This document shows positions 1 to 7,747 of a stretch of DNA of 64,000 bases, piece after piece. Under the pieces are notes generated by a model. The model saw nothing but the letters and a program-made list of their open reading frames with translations. It was not told where the DNA came from and ran no database searches. The stretch spans positions 1 to 64,000 of the forward strand of contig LSNW01000014.1 of assembly GCA_001566965.1 (NCBI GenBank), given 5' to 3'. A program made the position numbers and the translations under genes. How positions within the stretch are numbered: position 1 is the first letter of the stretch; the number at the start of each line of letters is the position of its first letter. This DNA is from Methylothermaceae bacteria B42. GTDB lineage: Bacteria > Pseudomonadota > Gammaproteobacteria > Methylococcales > Methylothermaceae.

Positions 1-28
1 CTTTCGTATATTTCTTGCGTACTGTCAT
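1..28 (-). CDS. Start of a truncated gene, possibly an IS3-type OrfA transposase
   Basis: Reading leftwards from an ATG at 28, the window edge shows nine codons, MTVRKKYTK. A good ribosome binding site (GAGGTGA) sits just upstream at about 34-40. The short basic start resembles IS3-family OrfA proteins, which often begin with a few basic residues followed by a Tyr-Thr/Ser-Lys motif, but nine residues cannot establish a family. It could equally be an unrelated small gene. Confidence 0.3.
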
Positions 29-88
29 CTCTCACCTCAGTTTTTAAAAATTATCCCTTAACTGGGTGTCCGTGGGAATTAGACCACA
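29..88. mobile_element. Possible insertion-sequence end next to yejF
   Basis: The 60 bases between the putative orfA start and the yejF stop contain no other gene. Read on the minus strand they begin TGTGGTCTAATTCCCACGG, a layout that fits the short leader of an IS3-type element. If so, the element contributes the yejF stop codon at 79-81. The other end of the element lies outside the window, so this cannot be confirmed here. Confidence 0.25.
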
Positions 89-1713
89 TTAGTTTGAGAT
101 GAAGAATAAAGCTGCTTGCCCGGCAAGGATGACAGCAACCTTTGGGTGAAGGCGTGTTGGGGGTGGAACAGGATTTGACGGGTTTCCCCTAGCTCGACGA
201 TTTTACCCTGGTCCATCACCGCGATTTGGTCGGCGATTTCGGCAACCACGGCCAAGTCGTGGCTGATGAACAGATAACTGACGCCGGTTTTTTCCTGAAG
301 CCGTTTCAACAGCTCGATAATCTGCTGTTGCACGGAGACATCCAGGGCACTGGTGGGCTCGTCGCAGACAATCAATTGGGGTTCCACCGCCAAGGCCCGG
401 GCGATGCAGATCCGCTGGCGCTGGCCGCCGGAAAATTCGTGGGGATAACGGAGCCTGGCCTCTGGTGAAAGATCCACTTGTTCGAGCAGTTGTTCGGTGC
501 GTTTGATTCGGGCGGGTTTGCTCATTTCCGGGCGCAGTGACTTTAATCCTTCGGCAATGATATCGCCTACCAGCATTCTGGGGTTCATGGAGGAAAAAGG
601 GTCCTGAAACACGATTTGCATGGCCCGACAGCGGCGCTTGATGGGCAGGGTATCCAGTTCCTGGCCGTCAAAGTACACTTGGCCGGAGGTGGCGGGAATC
701 AGCTTGAGAATGGCTTTGCCCAAGGTGGTCTTGCCACAGCCGGATTCCCCCACCAGGGCCAGGGTTTTGCCTTTTTGCAGGGTGAACGAGACACCATCCA
801 CCGCCCGCACATAATCCACCACCCGTTTTAAGATTCCCTTGCGGATGGGATACCAGACCCGGAAATCACTCACTTGCAGCAAAGGCGGGGCGGGCTGGGA
901 TTGCCGCTGCAGGCAACTGTCCAGCTTGGGGAGGGCCGCGAGTAATTGACGGGTGTAGGGATGTTTGGGGTTGGAAAATAACGGGCCGTCTTTTTTGTTG
1001 AAAATTTCGACAATCTTGCCCTGTTGCATTACCGCGGCCTGGTCGGCGAGATCGGCCACCATCCCCAGGTCGTGGCTGATGAGCCACAAGGTCATTTGCC
1101 GTTGCTCTTGCAGGGTTTTGAGCAGTTTCAGAATTTGCGCCTGGATGGTGACATCCAGCGCGGTAGTGGGTTCGTCGGCAATGAGCAGATCGGGTTCGCC
1201 GGCCAGGGCAATGGCAATCATCACCCGCTGGCGCTGTCCACCCGACAGTTGGTGAGGATAGTCCCACAGGCGCCTTTCCGGTTGCGGAATGCCCACTTGG
1301 TGCAACAGTTCGATACAACGTATATGGGCGTCCTCGCCCGTCAATCCCAAGTGGATTTTCAAAGCTTCCATGATATGGATGGCGATGGATTTGACTGGGT
1401 TGAGCGAGGTCATGGGATCTTGGAAAATCATCCCGATGCGCTTGCCCCGAACCCGGTTCATTTGCCATTCGGTGAGCTGGAACAGATCGTCACCCTCAAG
1501 AACGGCTTGGCCCGATACGATTTTGGCGTCCGGCGGCAGCAGGCGCATGACTGACAGGGCGGTCATGGATTTGCCGGAACCCGATTCCCCTACCAAAGCA
1601 AAGGTTTCGCCCCGCTGAATGGCAAAGCTGACCGAATCCACGGCGGTGAAGACCCGCTCTGCTTGATGAAAGCGGGTGGTCAGATTGTCCAGGCGCAGGA
1701 GCGGGTCAGTCAT
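79..1713 (-). CDS. yejF: Oligopeptide ABC transporter, tandem ATPase subunit (YejF-like)
   Basis: This 544-residue protein carries two complete ABC ATPase domains in one chain and would energise peptide import at the inner face of the cytoplasmic membrane. Walker A motifs (GESGSGKS and GESGCGKT) lie near residues 42-49 and 322-329, and each half has an SGGQRQR signature, the first at 157-163. This tandem form is typical of YejF, the ATPase of the YejABEF importer known for microcin C and peptide uptake. It starts inside the serB stop region (8-base overlap), so the two are probably translationally coupled. The last residues may be altered by a neighbouring IS end. Confidence 0.93.
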   Translation of the reverse strand: MTDPLLRLDNLTTRFHQAERVFTAVDSVSFAIQRGETFALVGESGSGKSMTALSVMRLLPPDAKIVSGQAVLEGDDLFQLTEWQMNRVRGKRIGMIFQDPMTSLNPVKSIAIHIMEALKIHLGLTGEDAHIRCIELLHQVGIPQPERRLWDYPHQLSGGQRQRVMIAIALAGEPDLLIADEPTTALDVTIQAQILKLLKTLQEQRQMTLWLISHDLGMVADLADQAAVMQQGKIVEIFNKKDGPLFSNPKHPYTRQLLAALPKLDSCLQRQSQPAPPLLQVSDFRVWYPIRKGILKRVVDYVRAVDGVSFTLQKGKTLALVGESGCGKTTLGKAILKLIPATSGQVYFDGQELDTLPIKRRCRAMQIVFQDPFSSMNPRMLVGDIIAEGLKSLRPEMSKPARIKRTEQLLEQVDLSPEARLRYPHEFSGGQRQRICIARALAVEPQLIVCDEPTSALDVSVQQQIIELLKRLQEKTGVSYLFISHDLAVVAEIADQIAVMDQGKIVELGETRQILFHPQHAFTQRLLSSLPGKQLYSSSQTNVV

Positions 1714-2542
1714 TCAAGCCTTCCAACAATAAATACCTTACATCGTGCCAGTCGCCGTGGTCGATTAACACATCGGCATGGTTGCGGGTGATGCCGTGGC
1801 CGTGATAGGCAATGCCCATGCCGGCCATCGCCAGCATCGGGATATCATTGGCGCCGTCTCCCATGGCCACGGCTTGCTCGGGGTTGATGGCCAGTTTTTG
1901 ACAAAGTTGCTGGAGAAATTCCGCTTTGACATGTTTATCCACAATCGGGCCTGTGAGCCGTCCGGTGAGCCGCCCTTGTTTGATTTCAAGCTGACAGGCG
2001 TGGGCGTCATCAATGGGGAGGGCTTGCCGTAAACGGTCGGTAAAAAAGGTGAAGCCGCCGGAGACCACGGCAATAAAAACGCCTCGTTGCTTGAGCCAGG
2101 CGAGGGTTTCCTTGGCGCCAGGGTTCAGCTTCATTTTCTCGTGGAATACCTGTTCCAACACTGATTCGGGCAGTCCTTCCAGCAGCGCTACCCGTTCCTT
2201 GAGGGCGGCGGCGAAATCCAGCTCCCCCGCCATGGCTTTTTCGGTGATGGCGGAGACTTGCGCGCGAAGATTCAGCATGGCCGCCAGTTCATCAATGGTT
2301 TCAATGGCGACGAGGGTGGAATCAAGATCGGTGATGAAAAGCCTGGCTTGGGTAGGATCAAACTTGAGCGGCAGGGTGTTGATATCACAGCCAAGAGGTT
2401 GCCGTAGATCTTCCAGCGCCAAAGGCTCGCGGTGATGCAGCAAGAGATAACCCTTGCCTTGTTGCAGCTCACCTAACGAAGAAAGGCGTTCCCGGTGCCC
2501 GGTTGGAAGGTTGGCCTGGTGAATGACGGTGCGGTAGGTCAT
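1706..2542 (-). CDS. serB: Phosphoserine phosphatase
   Basis: SerB is a HAD-family enzyme that hydrolyses O-phosphoserine to serine, the last step of serine synthesis. The nucleophile motif DLDST is at residues 72-76 and a C-terminal GDGANDIPML motif binds magnesium. At 278 residues it is a little shorter than the Escherichia coli enzyme, mainly in the N-terminal part. It overlaps the end of yejE by 4 bases and the start of yejF by 8 bases. It therefore sits inside the peptide-importer operon and should be co-translated with it, an arrangement I do not regard as usual. Confidence 0.93.
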   Translation of the reverse strand: MTYRTVIHQANLPTGHRERLSSLGELQQGKGYLLLHHREPLALEDLRQPLGCDINTLPLKFDPTQARLFITDLDSTLVAIETIDELAAMLNLRAQVSAITEKAMAGELDFAAALKERVALLEGLPESVLEQVFHEKMKLNPGAKETLAWLKQRGVFIAVVSGGFTFFTDRLRQALPIDDAHACQLEIKQGRLTGRLTGPIVDKHVKAEFLQQLCQKLAINPEQAVAMGDGANDIPMLAMAGMGIAYHGHGITRNHADVLIDHGDWHDVRYLLLEGLND

Positions 2543-3870
2543 GTTTCTGCTCTTCTAGGGTCAAAAGCGTCACGAACGGTGTCGGCAAACAGGTTGGCGG
2601 ATAAAACAAAGGTGAACATAAACAGAAAGGCCGCAAGCAACGTCCACCAGACGATGGGATCGCGGGCCAGTTCCAGCCGCGCGCTATTGATCATGTTGCC
2701 CCAGCTTTGGGTGGTGGGGTCGACGCCGATGTTGACGTAAGACAGCACCGCTTCCGCCAGCACCAGTCCGCTAAAATCCAGCACCACGGATATCAAAACA
2801 ATGTGAAAAAGATTGGGGACGATATGGCGGATCAAGATAACGGGATGGGAAACCCCCAGCGCCCGCGCTGCCTGGATATATTCCATTTCCCGCAGTTTCA
2901 GGGTTTCCGCCCGCAGCAGCCGACACAACCCCGTCCAACTGGTGATGCCGAGAATCAGGCACAAAAAGAACAGCCGCATATCGGCGCGAACCGCCAGATT
3001 GGCGAATTGATCCTCATGGGCCGCCATATAGACCTGAATCATTAAGATCGAGGCAGCAATCAAAAGGACACCGGGAATGGAGTTCAAGGTGGTGTAGGTG
3101 TATTGAATGATATCGTCAATCCAGCCCCGGAAATAACCCGCCAGGACCCCGAGCATGAGGGCAAAGGGAAGCATCACCAAGGTGGTCAAGGTGCCGATGA
3201 CAAGGCCGGTGCGGATGCTTTTCAAAGTTTGATAGAGGACATCTTCTCCCACCTTGTCGGTGCCCAGTACATGGTATTTCAAACTCAATTCGGCCAGGGA
3301 AAAACCCAGTACCGATAATAAAATCACCGTCGTTGAGAGCGTGCCCCAGGGAACGTCGGAACAGCCAGGTTTCCCTTTTCTGAAAAAGTAAAGCGGCGAC
3401 ATGAGGAATACCCCGAGTCCCAGTCCTTTGAGGATGCCGATGGATGTGGTGGCGGCAATATCGCGCCATTTCTTTGCTGGGTTTTGTAGGTGGGCGCCGC
3501 CATAAACCAAACGTGGATAGCGCCACTCCCGGCTGCCATCAGTTAGCGTCATGTATTCTTTGGTATAGAGATGGGTAGCGAAAGGAGCCGAGTAGGTTTT
3601 TTCCATCCTTGTCTTTAAAGGCGCCACCCAAACATCGAACAGGCTGATCACTTCGCCGCCTCTGGTGCTCCGGAAATGCACGGAATCCAGTAGCCCGATG
3701 GCCATAAATGCCATCAGAATCAGTAGCGCCGCCATGCCCTTGCGGTTACGCAGAATTTTACGCCAGGGGCGGCGCAGATGTTCCTGGTGGCGGGCGTAAA
3801 TCACCAGCAGAACAATGGCGGCGACCAGAATAAACAGTAAGGCATCAGTCCACAAGATCACGGGTATCAT
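2539..3870 (-). CDS. yejE: Oligopeptide ABC transporter permease (YejE-like)
   Basis: This inner-membrane permease would pair with YejB to form the peptide channel. The BPD-type EAA loop is visible near the C-terminus (residues around MEYIQAARALGVSHPVI), the site that contacts the ATPase. At 443 residues it is about 100 longer than Escherichia coli YejE. The extra length is a long N-terminal section with a predicted helix, then a large hydrophilic loop around residues 65-150 that probably faces the periplasm. It overlaps yejB by 4 bases upstream and serB by 4 bases downstream. Confidence 0.92.
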   Translation of the reverse strand: MIPVILWTDALLFILVAAIVLLVIYARHQEHLRRPWRKILRNRKGMAALLILMAFMAIGLLDSVHFRSTRGGEVISLFDVWVAPLKTRMEKTYSAPFATHLYTKEYMTLTDGSREWRYPRLVYGGAHLQNPAKKWRDIAATTSIGILKGLGLGVFLMSPLYFFRKGKPGCSDVPWGTLSTTVILLSVLGFSLAELSLKYHVLGTDKVGEDVLYQTLKSIRTGLVIGTLTTLVMLPFALMLGVLAGYFRGWIDDIIQYTYTTLNSIPGVLLIAASILMIQVYMAAHEDQFANLAVRADMRLFFLCLILGITSWTGLCRLLRAETLKLREMEYIQAARALGVSHPVILIRHIVPNLFHIVLISVVLDFSGLVLAEAVLSYVNIGVDPTTQSWGNMINSARLELARDPIVWWTLLAAFLFMFTFVLSANLFADTVRDAFDPRRAET

Positions 3871-4844
3871 TGCAGACGCACCCGTGGATCTGCCAAGGTG
3901 TAGGAAATATCCGTCAGCAGGAGCCCCAGGATGTACAGAACCGACCCTAAAAACACCATGGCGCGGACAATGGCGAAATCCTGCCGGTTGATGGCTTCAA
4001 TTGTGTAGCTTCCCAGCCCTGGAATGCTGAAGAAGGACTCAGTCAGCAAGCTGCCCATGAAGAGTAAGGGTAAAATCGCCACCACGCCGGTAAGAATGGG
4101 AATCATCGCGTTGGGGAGTACGTGGCGGAACAGGACCGTCGGTTCCGACAAGCCTTTGGCCCGGGCGGTGCGGACATAGTCCTTTTCAATTTCCTCCAAA
4201 AACAAGGTGCGGTACCAGCGCACCCCGGAACCAATGCCGGAGACCACCCCGACAAGCACTGGCAGAATAATGAATTTGATGGCGGTCAAGCCGCTTTCGT
4301 AACCGGAGATGGGCACCAGCCGCATCAATTTCCCAAACACATACTGGCCGGCGATAATGTAAAACAGCGCGGAGATAGACATCAGGATGACGCACCCGGT
4401 CACCCCGGCGGTTTCCAGATAGCTGCGCCGGAAAAAAACTAGCAACAAGGCAAAAGTAATATTAACCGCTAGCCCAAGGATAAGGGATGGGACGGCAATC
4501 GCCAATGATGGCCACATCCTTTCCCGGATGTCGGCGCCGATATTCCTGCCGCTGTCCGAGCGCCCAAAGCGGAATAGAAATAAATTGAGCGATTTCTGAT
4601 AGAAAATCGTCTGAGTGATTTTTTTTACTCCTTCGGCCTGCTTGTTGTAAAACAAAGGCAGGTCATAACCGCGTTCGTGCTTCCATTTGTCGATGGCTTC
4701 CTGGGTGACATATTTATGCCCCAACTGCATCCGGGCCATGTCGTCGGGCGGATTGACGACGAAAAAGAGCAAAAAGGTAATCAGGTTGACGCCGATCAGA
4801 ATGGGGAAGGCATAGAGAAGGCGGCGGATGAGGTAGGCTGTCAT
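3867..4844 (-). CDS. yejB: Oligopeptide ABC transporter permease (YejB-like)
   Basis: This is the second permease of the importer, 325 residues, with a YejB/DppB-type N-terminus (MTAYLIRRLLYAFPILIGV) and about six membrane segments. The EAA loop EKDYVRTARAKGLSEPTVLF lies in the second half. The ATG at 4844 is the natural start. The preceding 146-base gap to the binding-protein gene holds its own promoter-like and Fur-like sequences, so the permease genes may be partly uncoupled from the binding protein. Confidence 0.93.
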   Translation of the reverse strand: MTAYLIRRLLYAFPILIGVNLITFLLFFVVNPPDDMARMQLGHKYVTQEAIDKWKHERGYDLPLFYNKQAEGVKKITQTIFYQKSLNLFLFRFGRSDSGRNIGADIRERMWPSLAIAVPSLILGLAVNITFALLLVFFRRSYLETAGVTGCVILMSISALFYIIAGQYVFGKLMRLVPISGYESGLTAIKFIILPVLVGVVSGIGSGVRWYRTLFLEEIEKDYVRTARAKGLSEPTVLFRHVLPNAMIPILTGVVAILPLLFMGSLLTESFFSIPGLGSYTIEAINRQDFAIVRAMVFLGSVLYILGLLLTDISYTLADPRVRLQ

Positions 4845-4885
4845 GGTTTTAAGTAATTATTCCGTAGTACGGGCCTTTGCCAGCT

Positions 4886-4904
4886 AACGTTGAGAATCAT
4901 TACA
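4886..4904. promoter_or_regulatory. Possible Fur box upstream of yejB
   Basis: This 19-base stretch matches the classical Fur consensus (GATAATGATAATCATTATC) at about 12 positions, including a contiguous AATCATTA core. It lies about 40 bases before the yejB start and about 55 bases downstream of a TATAAT hexamer on the minus strand (4959-4964), placing it in the leader. Iron control of a peptide or siderophore importer would be reasonable, but the match is only partial. Confidence 0.28.
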
Positions 4905-4958
4905 GTAAATGTGGTTCATTTTGCTTTCAGATAACTGCTGATTGTTATTAAAATGTAA

Positions 4959-4964
4959 ATTATA
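4959..4964 (-). promoter_or_regulatory. Candidate -10 element for yejB
   Basis: A perfect TATAAT on the minus strand about 115 bases before yejB. No convincing -35 hexamer is found at 16-18 bases; a TTGTAA occurs at a 20-base spacing. It could give the permease genes a promoter separate from that of the binding protein. Confidence 0.3.
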
Positions 4965-4990
4965 CAACTTGGGTAATTCACTGGTTACAA

Positions 4991-7156
4991 TCAGACAGCC
5001 TTTGCCTGCATTCGCCGCCGGTAGCTCAAATAGGCTGGCAGTACCGCTAAAATCAAAAACGCAAAAAGCAATCCAAGCGGCCACCACACCGGTTGATTCC
5101 ATAACGTCCTTAAAACGGCTCTGGGCTGTGGTTCCAGACGCATGTATTTGAGGGCGTTGTTTGCCATCATGTTGGGTTTCACATTATGCAGCCATTGATG
5201 GTATAGGGAAAAGGATTTTGGATGAAAACCAAATACCCAGGGCGCATCGCGGCGGACGATATCCTGGAGTTTGGCAATTAATGCCAGGCGCTTGGGCGTA
5301 TTGTCCATATTGCGCATTTGCAGGAATAAACGGTCGAACTCCGGGTTTTCATAGTTGGCGGCGTTTTCGCCGCCGTATTTGACTTTGCCGTTGGCGCTGT
5401 AGAGCAGGAAGAAAAAGTTTTCAGGATCGGGATAATCGGCGTTCCAGCCCCACATGAAAATTTGCGTGTTGCCGGTGCGGATTTTTTGCCGGAAACGGTT
5501 GTAATCGGTGGCGCGGATGACCAATTGGATGCCCAGTTTTTCGAATTGCTTGCGGTACCAGTTGAGGCGGGCTTTTTCATCCGGCCCTGAGGCGGAAGTA
5601 TCAAAATACAGCAGCAGTGGCTGGCCGGTTTTCGGGTCCCGTCCCCCAGGGTAGCCTGCTTGGGTGAGTAGCCGGCGAGCCTCGTCAATGGATTTTCGAA
5701 CCGGCCGGTTATTCTCCCAGTGGTAGACATAGGGGTTGATCCCTTGGGGACCGGAGCGATAGCCGAAGATACCCGGCGGCAATACGCCTTGGGCGGCGAC
5801 GCCACGGCCATTCATAAAGATAGAGATGTATTCTTCGTAATCGATGGCAATGGAAATGGCTTGCCGCAGTTTCCTTTGCTTCTCCGTCAGGCCGCCGACG
5901 ACCGGGTCCAGCATATTGAATCCCAAGTAGAAAATGGAAGGGGCAACGGCGGTTTCCAGGCATATGCCTTTGTCTTTCAAGGTATCGGTCAATTCAGCCT
6001 GTCCCTGGCTGCCAAAGCGGATGGCCTGCTCAAAACTGTCCGAGCCGATGCCAGAGGCTTCATAATAGCCCTGAAGAAATTTATTCCAGGCGGGGATAGA
6101 TTCCCGCTCCAGGATGTATTTCACTTCATCGATGAAAGGCAGCGGCTTGCCGGCGTCAGCGAGCAATCCTTTCTCTTGGTCTTGGGCTTCTCCTTCGCGG
6201 GGATAAGTTTCCAGATGAAAGTTGGGATTCCTTTTGAGCACCATGCGGCGGTTGGGATTGTTTTCCACCAGCATATAGGGGCCGGTGCCTACCGGGTACC
6301 AGTCAAGGGTCAGGTTGCGTTCCTTGAGCGCGGGTTGATCATAAAAATGATCGGCTTCCCAGGGCATGGGCGCAAAGAATGGCATGGCCAGCCAATAGGA
6401 AAATTGCGGGTATTTACCGTGAATCTTGATGCTGTAACGGTAGCGGTCTATCTGTTTGACGCCTTCAAGAGGGTAGGGGCGAAGGTCGAAAAAAGCATCG
6501 GAGCCTTCTTGTTCGTAGCGTTGCTGCATCGCCTTGGCGAATTCCTTCAGGCCCACAATATGCTGCTTCATCAATCCAGCGATGGGGGAATGCAGTTGTG
6601 GATGGACCAGGCGCTTGATTTGATAAATGAAATCTTTGGCGGTCAATTCCCGGGTTCCGAGCTTGGGGAAGTCCATGGGCGTGCGGATGCCATCCAGCAG
6701 GTCTTGGGTCAGCCGGTGGTAAAGCAGGATGCCTGTTTTATTTTTGGCAAAGGCTGGATGGGGTTGGAAGCGGATCCCTTTTTTGATAGTGATGATATAT
6801 TCACTGTAGGCAATGCTGTCAACCGGCGCGTCGGCGGGGAGAGGTCTGCCCCCAGCATCGTAGTATTTCACATCCGGCATGGTGGCGGCGGCCAAAGGTG
6901 CCAGGGTATAGGGACGCTTCAAGTAATGATATTGCAACGGCGGTTCGTAGATCTGGGCGATCAGGCGGTATTCGTCGCTGCTGTAAGCCACCGCAGGATC
7001 GAGATGTTTGGGGCGTTCGGAGAAAGAGGAATAATAAATGTTCCGGTACTTTTCCGCGGCCGGGTAGGGGCTGTTGAGCGGGCCTTCGCAAGCAGCCAGC
7101 AGGGCCAATGATAAAATGGCCCAAACCAAAAGATTGAATATGCGCGTGATTTCCAT
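4991..7156 (-). CDS. Peptide-binding lipoprotein of the Yej-type importer
   Basis: This family-5 extracellular solute-binding protein would capture peptides in the periplasm and deliver them to YejBEF. I place the start at the ATG at 7156 (721 residues) because it opens a lipoprotein signal, MEITRIFNLLVWAILSLALL followed by AAC, with the lipidated Cys at residue 23. An upstream in-frame start at 7321 would add 55 low-quality residues and run into the divergent gene. The chain is longer than Escherichia coli YejA and ends in a hydrophobic helix (WWPLGLLFAFLILAVLPAYL) followed by basic residues, so it may be anchored at both ends. Confidence 0.9.
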   Translation of the reverse strand: MEITRIFNLLVWAILSLALLAACEGPLNSPYPAAEKYRNIYYSSFSERPKHLDPAVAYSSDEYRLIAQIYEPPLQYHYLKRPYTLAPLAAATMPDVKYYDAGGRPLPADAPVDSIAYSEYIITIKKGIRFQPHPAFAKNKTGILLYHRLTQDLLDGIRTPMDFPKLGTRELTAKDFIYQIKRLVHPQLHSPIAGLMKQHIVGLKEFAKAMQQRYEQEGSDAFFDLRPYPLEGVKQIDRYRYSIKIHGKYPQFSYWLAMPFFAPMPWEADHFYDQPALKERNLTLDWYPVGTGPYMLVENNPNRRMVLKRNPNFHLETYPREGEAQDQEKGLLADAGKPLPFIDEVKYILERESIPAWNKFLQGYYEASGIGSDSFEQAIRFGSQGQAELTDTLKDKGICLETAVAPSIFYLGFNMLDPVVGGLTEKQRKLRQAISIAIDYEEYISIFMNGRGVAAQGVLPPGIFGYRSGPQGINPYVYHWENNRPVRKSIDEARRLLTQAGYPGGRDPKTGQPLLLYFDTSASGPDEKARLNWYRKQFEKLGIQLVIRATDYNRFRQKIRTGNTQIFMWGWNADYPDPENFFFLLYSANGKVKYGGENAANYENPEFDRLFLQMRNMDNTPKRLALIAKLQDIVRRDAPWVFGFHPKSFSLYHQWLHNVKPNMMANNALKYMRLEPQPRAVLRTLWNQPVWWPLGLLFAFLILAVLPAYLSYRRRMQAKAV

Positions 7157-7228
7157 CTGGGCGATACTATCGCATTCGTACTGAGAGGCCAAGGAACGAA
7201 AACCCATGAAACGGTTCAAAAGGTCAAT

Positions 7229-7729
7229 ATGATTAGAATTGTGCTGCTTTTTATCCTGCTTGCCCTTTTGTGGTGGGGGCTGCGGTGGTTCAGCCGGGTG
7301 CCGCCCAAAGAGGTAGTGCAAAAACTGCGGGGCAGTGGGGGTTTGCTAGTCATTGCCGCTTTGATTCTCCTTGCCGTACTTGCCAAGAGTTGGCTGTTTC
7401 CCCTAATTGGCGCGGTGTTGGCGGTATCAGCTCGTGCTATCCCTTATTATCTTCCCCGTCTCTTGCCGGTCCTGATTCAATTTTGGCGGCAGCACAGCGC
7501 CTATAGGAGGAGTTATCAAAGTGGGCCGGAAAATTCCGGCGGCGCTGAACCGGACTCGGTGGAAGAAGCCTATCAATTATTAGGATTGGAACCGGGCGCC
7601 AGCCGCCAGCAAATCATCGCCGCCCACCGCCGATTGATGCAAAAAGTCCATCCTGACCGGGGCGGTTCGGATTATCTGGCCGCCAAAGTCAATCGCGCCA
7701 AGGAAATTTTATTGAATTTGGAAAAATAG
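7229..7729 (+). CDS. Membrane-anchored J-domain protein
   Basis: The 166-residue protein has two N-terminal hydrophobic segments (about residues 3-18 and 39-70) and a C-terminal J domain (about 110-165) containing the HPD tripeptide in QKVHPDRGGSDY. J domains stimulate the ATPase of DnaK-type chaperones; the layout resembles DjlA or TIM14-like proteins that recruit DnaK to the inner membrane. It is divergent from the peptide-binding lipoprotein gene and has no clear operon partner. The client is unknown. Confidence 0.8.
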   Translation: MIRIVLLFILLALLWWGLRWFSRVPPKEVVQKLRGSGGLLVIAALILLAVLAKSWLFPLIGAVLAVSARAIPYYLPRLLPVLIQFWRQHSAYRRSYQSGPENSGGAEPDSVEEAYQLLGLEPGASRQQIIAAHRRLMQKVHPDRGGSDYLAAKVNRAKEILLNLEK

Positions 7730-7747
7730 TCCATTGGACGCCTGGCT

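Noticed and set aside
5720-7111. A 463-codon open frame antisense to the peptide-binding protein gene
   Set aside because: It is a codon-bias shadow of a well-supported gene on the other strand and has no recognisable domain or ribosome binding site.
7157-7321. N-terminal extension of the peptide-binding lipoprotein
   Set aside because: The extension is unlike the family and would overlap the divergent J-domain gene; the internal ATG at 7156 opens a proper lipoprotein signal.
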